From: Rickettsiales bacterium
GTDB taxonomy: Bacteria; Pseudomonadota; Alphaproteobacteria; Rickettsiales; UBA1997
DNA length: 17,892 nt
Direction: 5' to 3'
Assembly (NCBI GenBank): GCA_947505885.1
Contig: CANNMN010000007.1
Coordinates: 1 to 17,892, forward strand
The translations under genes were made by a program, and so were the position numbers. This document shows, in pieces, positions 15,114-17,892 of this stretch (its first letter is position 1; the number at the start of each line of letters is the position of its first letter). The notes under the pieces are model-generated. The model saw only the letters and a list, made by a program, of their open reading frames with translations, did not search any database and was not told the DNA's origin.

Positions 15114-16232
15114 ATGAAAAATCATCTTTCTGTTTACATACATTATCCTTTTTGCAAATCGAAATGTCCTTATTGCGATTTTAATTCGCACGTGCGCGAA
15201 GGCGTTGATCATGCGCGTTTTTTGCGTGCTTACGAAAAGGAATTAGAGTTTTTTGCGAAGAAAATTGGTGCCAGGAAGGTGAAAACAATTTTTTTTGGCG
15301 GAGGAACTCCCTCGTTAATGCCAATATTTTTAGTTGAGGGTATTTTAAAAAAAATTGCTGAATTGTGGGAGGTTGCAGAAAATTGTGAGATTAGTTTAGA
15401 GGCGAATCCTACCTCGTCAGAAGCTTCTAAATTCAAGGCTTTGCGCGATGTTGGTGTGAATCGTTTGTCACTTGGAATTCAGGCTTTAAACGATGAGGAT
15501 CTTAAATTTCTAGGACGAGAACACTCGGCGAAAGAGGCGATGCAAACAATCGAAATTGCCGCAAAAGTTTTTAAGAATTTTTCCTTTGATCTGATTTATG
15601 CAAGGCCAAAGCAGAAACTAGATCAGTGGGCTGATGAACTTAGAATGGCGATTGATTTTGGCACAAAACATCTCTCGCTTTATCAATTAACGATCGAAAA
15701 AGGCACAAAATTTTTTACAGAATTTCAGCAGAAAAAATTCAAAATGCCGGAAGAAAACTTATCAGCAGAATTTTATGAGATGACGAATAAAATCACGTCT
15801 GACGCTGGTTTAGAGCTTTACGAAATTTCTAACTACTCACGTAAAAATTTTGAATGTCTTCACAATCTAGTTTATTGGCAAGGTGGTGATTATTTAGGAA
15901 TTGGAGCCGGTGCGCATTCAAGAGTTTTTCTCGTTGGCGAAGAAAAAAGATCGGCAATTATGATGCTTCACGAACCCTTGGCTTGGTTAAAGAAAGCTGA
16001 GGAATCTGGCGCGGGAATTCAAAAGTTAGAAAAAATTTCGGCAGAAGAATTGCGTGAGGAATTAATTTTAATGGGGTTGCGTTTGCGCGATGGAATGAGT
16101 AGTAAATTTTTTGATCCAAAGAAATTACAGAGCCTTGTGAATCAAGGCTTAATCGAGGTTGTGGCTGATCGCATTAAAATCGTTGATGAAGCAAGATTGC
16201 TTACTAATTCAATCATCGCAAAGCTCATTTAA
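15114..16232 (+). CDS. hemW: HemW-like radical SAM protein (heme chaperone)
   Basis: The product is a 372-residue radical SAM protein of the HemN/HemW family. The cluster motif C14-x3-C18-x2-C21 (FCKSKCPYCDFNSH) with YIHYPFC before it is typical of HemW, which binds heme and hands it to respiratory enzymes rather than acting as a coproporphyrinogen dehydrogenase. The GGGTPS SAM-binding motif is at 62-67. Further family motifs include LSLGIQ near 118 and the C-terminal HemN domain with YEISNYSR and GGDYLGIGAGAHS. The longer N-terminal region of true HemN is absent. A strong ribosome binding site, AAGGAG, lies about nine bases before the ATG. It diverges from FTR1 by 19 bases and is followed by the ribosomal protein genes. 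Confidence 0.93.
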   Translation: MKNHLSVYIHYPFCKSKCPYCDFNSHVREGVDHARFLRAYEKELEFFAKKIGARKVKTIFFGGGTPSLMPIFLVEGILKKIAELWEVAENCEISLEANPTSSEASKFKALRDVGVNRLSLGIQALNDEDLKFLGREHSAKEAMQTIEIAAKVFKNFSFDLIYARPKQKLDQWADELRMAIDFGTKHLSLYQLTIEKGTKFFTEFQQKKFKMPEENLSAEFYEMTNKITSDAGLELYEISNYSRKNFECLHNLVYWQGGDYLGIGAGAHSRVFLVGEEKRSAIMMLHEPLAWLKKAEESGAGIQKLEKISAEELREELILMGLRLRDGMSSKFFDPKKLQSLVNQGLIEVVADRIKIVDEARLLTNSIIAKLI

Positions 16233-16240
16233 GCGGGATG

Positions 16241-16320
16241 TTGCAATTAAAAAACCCGTAAATAGGGTGCGCGCCCCTTTGAGCTGTCCTATTATTCAAA
16301 CTTAAATTTACTCAAATATT
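16241..16320 (+). promoter_or_regulatory. Leader/promoter region of rpsF with alternative hairpins
   Basis: The gap before rpsF holds TTGCAA (16241-16246) and, 16 bases on, TAGGGT (16263-16268) followed by a GC-rich GCGCGCCCC, the kind of discriminator seen at growth-rate-controlled ribosomal promoters. ACCC-GTAAATA-GGGT (16254-16268) can pair, and the same GGG can pair with the CCC at 16274-16276. This could be the hemW terminator or an autoregulatory S6:S18 leader. A second candidate is TTGAGC-17-TTAAAT (16279-16307), which would give an almost leaderless rpsF mRNA. No Shine-Dalgarno sequence precedes rpsF. Confidence 0.35.
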
Positions 16321-16731
16321 ATGCCTCTTTACGAGACCGTTTTTATTGCACGGCAAGATCTAGCTGCAGAAGACATTGATACACTTACCGACAATCTAGC
16401 CAAGATCGTTACTAATGGCGGCGGCAAGGTTGTTTTTAGAGAGTATTGGGGCGCAAGAAATCTTGCCTATAAAGTTAAGAAAAACACACGTGGACACTAC
16501 GTTTTTCTAAGTCTCGATTCCGAGTATGCAGCAGTTGCCGAGCTTAATCGTGTAATGGGTTTCAATGAAGATATTATTCGCAGCGTTACTTTCATCGTTG
16601 AGGAACATCAAGGTGAAACGCCGTTATGTATCGCCAAAAATGCCAGAGATCACAAGGCTGGCAAGGTTTATATTAAGAAAGAGCCAAGCAAAATTGATTT
16701 GGCGATTGAGCAAGTTCAATTCGATATTTAG
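16321..16731 (+). CDS. rpsF: 30S ribosomal protein S6
   Basis: S6 is a 30S platform protein that binds as a pair with S18. The 136-residue product starts [14 protein letters not shown]. It contains the family's central stretch [20 protein letters not shown] (41-60) and ends with a lysine-rich extension (about 100-136) beyond the core fold of about 95 residues. It is the first gene of the rpsF-rpsR-rplI cluster; rpsR begins eight bases after its stop. Confidence 0.97.
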   Translation: MPLYETVFIARQDLAAEDIDTLTDNLAKIVTNGGGKVVFREYWGARNLAYKVKKNTRGHYVFLSLDSEYAAVAELNRVMGFNEDIIRSVTFIVEEHQGETPLCIAKNARDHKAGKVYIKKEPSKIDLAIEQVQFDI

Positions 16732-16739
16732 GAGTTTCA

Positions 16740-17078
16740 ATGTCTAGAAGTTATCAAAATAAATCTACCAACAAATCTAATAATAAGTCGTCTGCAAATA
16801 ACGCGGCTCCAAAGGTTGGGGAAGAGGGTTTTATCAAAGTCTCTTTGGTTAACCAAAGCGTCTTCATCAGAAGAAAAAAATCTTGCCCACTGCGCAGTAT
16901 TCCACTTACGGAAATCACTTACAAAAATTTGAAATTGCTCAACAAATTCTTGTCGGAGCGCGGTAAAATTTTGCCAAGTAGAATTACTAACGTTACACCA
17001 AAAAAACAAAGAGCTTTGGCTAACGCTATCAAGAGAGCGCGTTTTTTGGCTCTTATCTCTCCTATTAAGAAAGACTAA
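16740..17078 (+). CDS. rpsR: 30S ribosomal protein S18
   Basis: S18, partner of S6 on the 30S platform. The C-terminal 75 residues match the family closely: [13 protein letters not shown] (41-53), [19 protein letters not shown] and [12 protein letters not shown]. The 112-residue product has an N-terminal extension of about 30 residues, rich in Asn, Ser and Lys, compared with typical bacterial S18 (about 75-80). The start is supported by GGAG six bases upstream of the ATG, inside the short rpsF-rpsR gap. Confidence 0.97.
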   Translation: MSRSYQNKSTNKSNNKSSANNAAPKVGEEGFIKVSLVNQSVFIRRKKSCPLRSIPLTEITYKNLKLLNKFLSERGKILPSRITNVTPKKQRALANAIKRARFLALISPIKKD

Positions 17079-17099
17079 ACATTTAGATCTAAATTCCCG

Positions 17100-17708
17100 A
17101 TGAAAATTATTTTAATTTCTGCCGTTTCTAAGCTTGGTAAAATTGGCGACATCGTTGAGGTGGCCAACGGTTATGCAAAAAATTTCCTAATTCCAAGCAA
17201 GAAAGCGATTTGCTTCACCGCAGCTAACTACAAAGTATTCGAGGAAAAGAAAGCCGAGTTTGAGCAAGCTCACATAAACAACCTCGACTCTGCCTCTAAA
17301 GTTAAAGCAAAAATCGCTGGAAAAGATTTGATTATTATCGAAAACGCTTCGGATGATGGTAGATTATATGGCTCGGTGAATTCATCTGTAATTGCAGCGA
17401 AAATTAACGAAATGCTCGGAGAAAAACTAGTTTCTCGCGCTGATGTTTTTTTAAAAAAACCGATCAAAGAAATTGGCGTTTACGAAGTAAAATTAAATCC
17501 CCACTCTGATGTTTCTTTCGATGTTCGCGCGATTGTAACTCGTAGCGAATCAGAAATCGAAGCGCTTTTGCGCGGTGGAAAAAAGAATAAATCTGAGCAA
17601 GAATCAGCAACGCAAGAATCAATTTCTGATTCTTCTTCTGATGAAGAGCAAAAAAATACCAAACCTAAGAGGGTTAGAAAAAAAACGGAGGCTTCTGCCG
17701 AGGAGTAG
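17100..17708 (+). CDS. rplI: 50S ribosomal protein L9 with charged C-terminal tail
   Basis: L9 binds 23S rRNA near the L1 stalk and bridges neighbouring ribosomes. Residues 1-50 hold the N-terminal domain with the signature GDIVEVANGYAKNFLIPSKK (16-35). The C-terminal domain runs to about 150. The 202-residue product is about 50 longer than the usual 148-150 because of a Ser/Glu/Lys-rich tail from about 158 (SEQESATQESISDSSSDEE, then KPKRVRKKTEASAEE) that is probably disordered. Tails on L9 are common in alphaproteobacteria. It follows rpsR by 21 bases with no clear ribosome binding site. Confidence 0.97.
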   Translation: MKIILISAVSKLGKIGDIVEVANGYAKNFLIPSKKAICFTAANYKVFEEKKAEFEQAHINNLDSASKVKAKIAGKDLIIIENASDDGRLYGSVNSSVIAAKINEMLGEKLVSRADVFLKKPIKEIGVYEVKLNPHSDVSFDVRAIVTRSESEIEALLRGGKKNKSEQESATQESISDSSSDEEQKNTKPKRVRKKTEASAEE

Positions 17709-17749
17709 AGCACCTTCTTCGGTTGTTAGTTTTATTTGTTAACTACGTG

Positions 17750-17785
17750 TTGACAAATAAAAATTGGCAAGAATTATGTCCGCCC
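17750..17785 (+). promoter_or_regulatory. Strong promoter with GC-rich discriminator, probable rRNA promoter
   Basis: A perfect TTGACA (17750-17755) is followed after 16 bases by AATTAT (17772-17777, four of six consensus bases) and then GTCCGCCC, a GC-rich discriminator typical of stringently controlled stable-RNA promoters. No open reading frame starts in the remaining 107 bases. Together with the boxA downstream, this suggests an rRNA operon beyond the window. Confidence 0.55.
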
Positions 17786-17868
17786 TTCTAATTTTTAAAG
17801 GAAGTAATTGAGGCTAAAGAGTTTACGAAAGTTTACCTTTAGGCAAAGATAGATAAAGTCTTTTACAA

Positions 17869-17878
17869 GCTCTTTACA
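17869..17878 (+). promoter_or_regulatory. boxA antitermination element of a probable rRNA leader
   Basis: GCTCTTTACA closely matches the bacterial boxA consensus (TGCTCTTTAACA) bound by NusB/NusE in rRNA leaders. A similar GTCTTTTACA lies just upstream (17858-17867). It sits about 85 bases downstream of the predicted start of transcription. The rRNA gene itself would lie outside the window, so this is inferred from context. Confidence 0.5.
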
Positions 17879-17892
17879 GAGCCAAAAAATCA

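Overview
The window comes from an AT-rich (roughly 38-40% GC by eye) alphaproteobacterium with an outer membrane. The protein families (Pal, WaaA, UbiH-type hydroxylase, HemW, class II fumarase) and a bacterial ubiquitin-specific protease point to a eukaryote-associated lineage, probably Rickettsiales-like. This placement is inferred from gene content and protein style; no rRNA gene lies inside the window to confirm it. No gene-free stretch exceeds about 185 bases.

Layout. 1-1611 (-): three-domain Xaa-Pro aminopeptidase, cut by the window edge. 1707-3119 (+): radA. 3262-3600 (+): secreted EfeO-type cupredoxin. 3752-11558 (-): a seven-gene run read in the order pal, an unknown 197-residue protein, fumC, a UbiH-family hydroxylase, waaA, an 81-residue lysine-rich protein and a 745-residue ubiquitin-specific protease (USP). 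Several of these genes overlap by 1-11 bases. 11650-14259 (-): autotransporter adhesin. 14300-15094 (-): FTR1 iron permease. 15114-16232 (+): hemW. 16321-17708 (+): rpsF-rpsR-rplI. 17750-17892 (+): a GC-discriminator promoter and boxA that look like the leader of an rRNA operon starting just beyond the edge.

The most striking object is the USP at 3752-5989. All the hallmark boxes of the eukaryotic C19 deubiquitinase family are present, but the order is rotated. The thumb remainder, fingers, palm and His box come first. The Cys box, with its oxyanion Asn, follows the last palm strand. This is what a circularly permuted USP would look like. It is followed by degenerate ankyrin-like repeats and a hydrophobic segment, and a small unknown gene lies immediately upstream. 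I know of no description of such an enzyme, but I could not search.

A second theme is in-frame insertion of palindromic DNA into housekeeping genes, as known for Rickettsia palindromic elements. FumC carries an extra block of about 39 residues whose DNA contains a long interrupted palindrome. The UbiH-like gene carries a shorter palindrome-derived stretch. The intergenic regions also hold a 24-bp tandem duplication, a degenerate dRS3-like hairpin and other hairpins.

Functionally the window mixes housekeeping (translation, DNA repair, TCA cycle, ubiquinone, Kdo-lipid A, envelope integrity), iron handling (FTR1 plus the separate cupredoxin) and probable host-interaction genes (USP, autotransporter).
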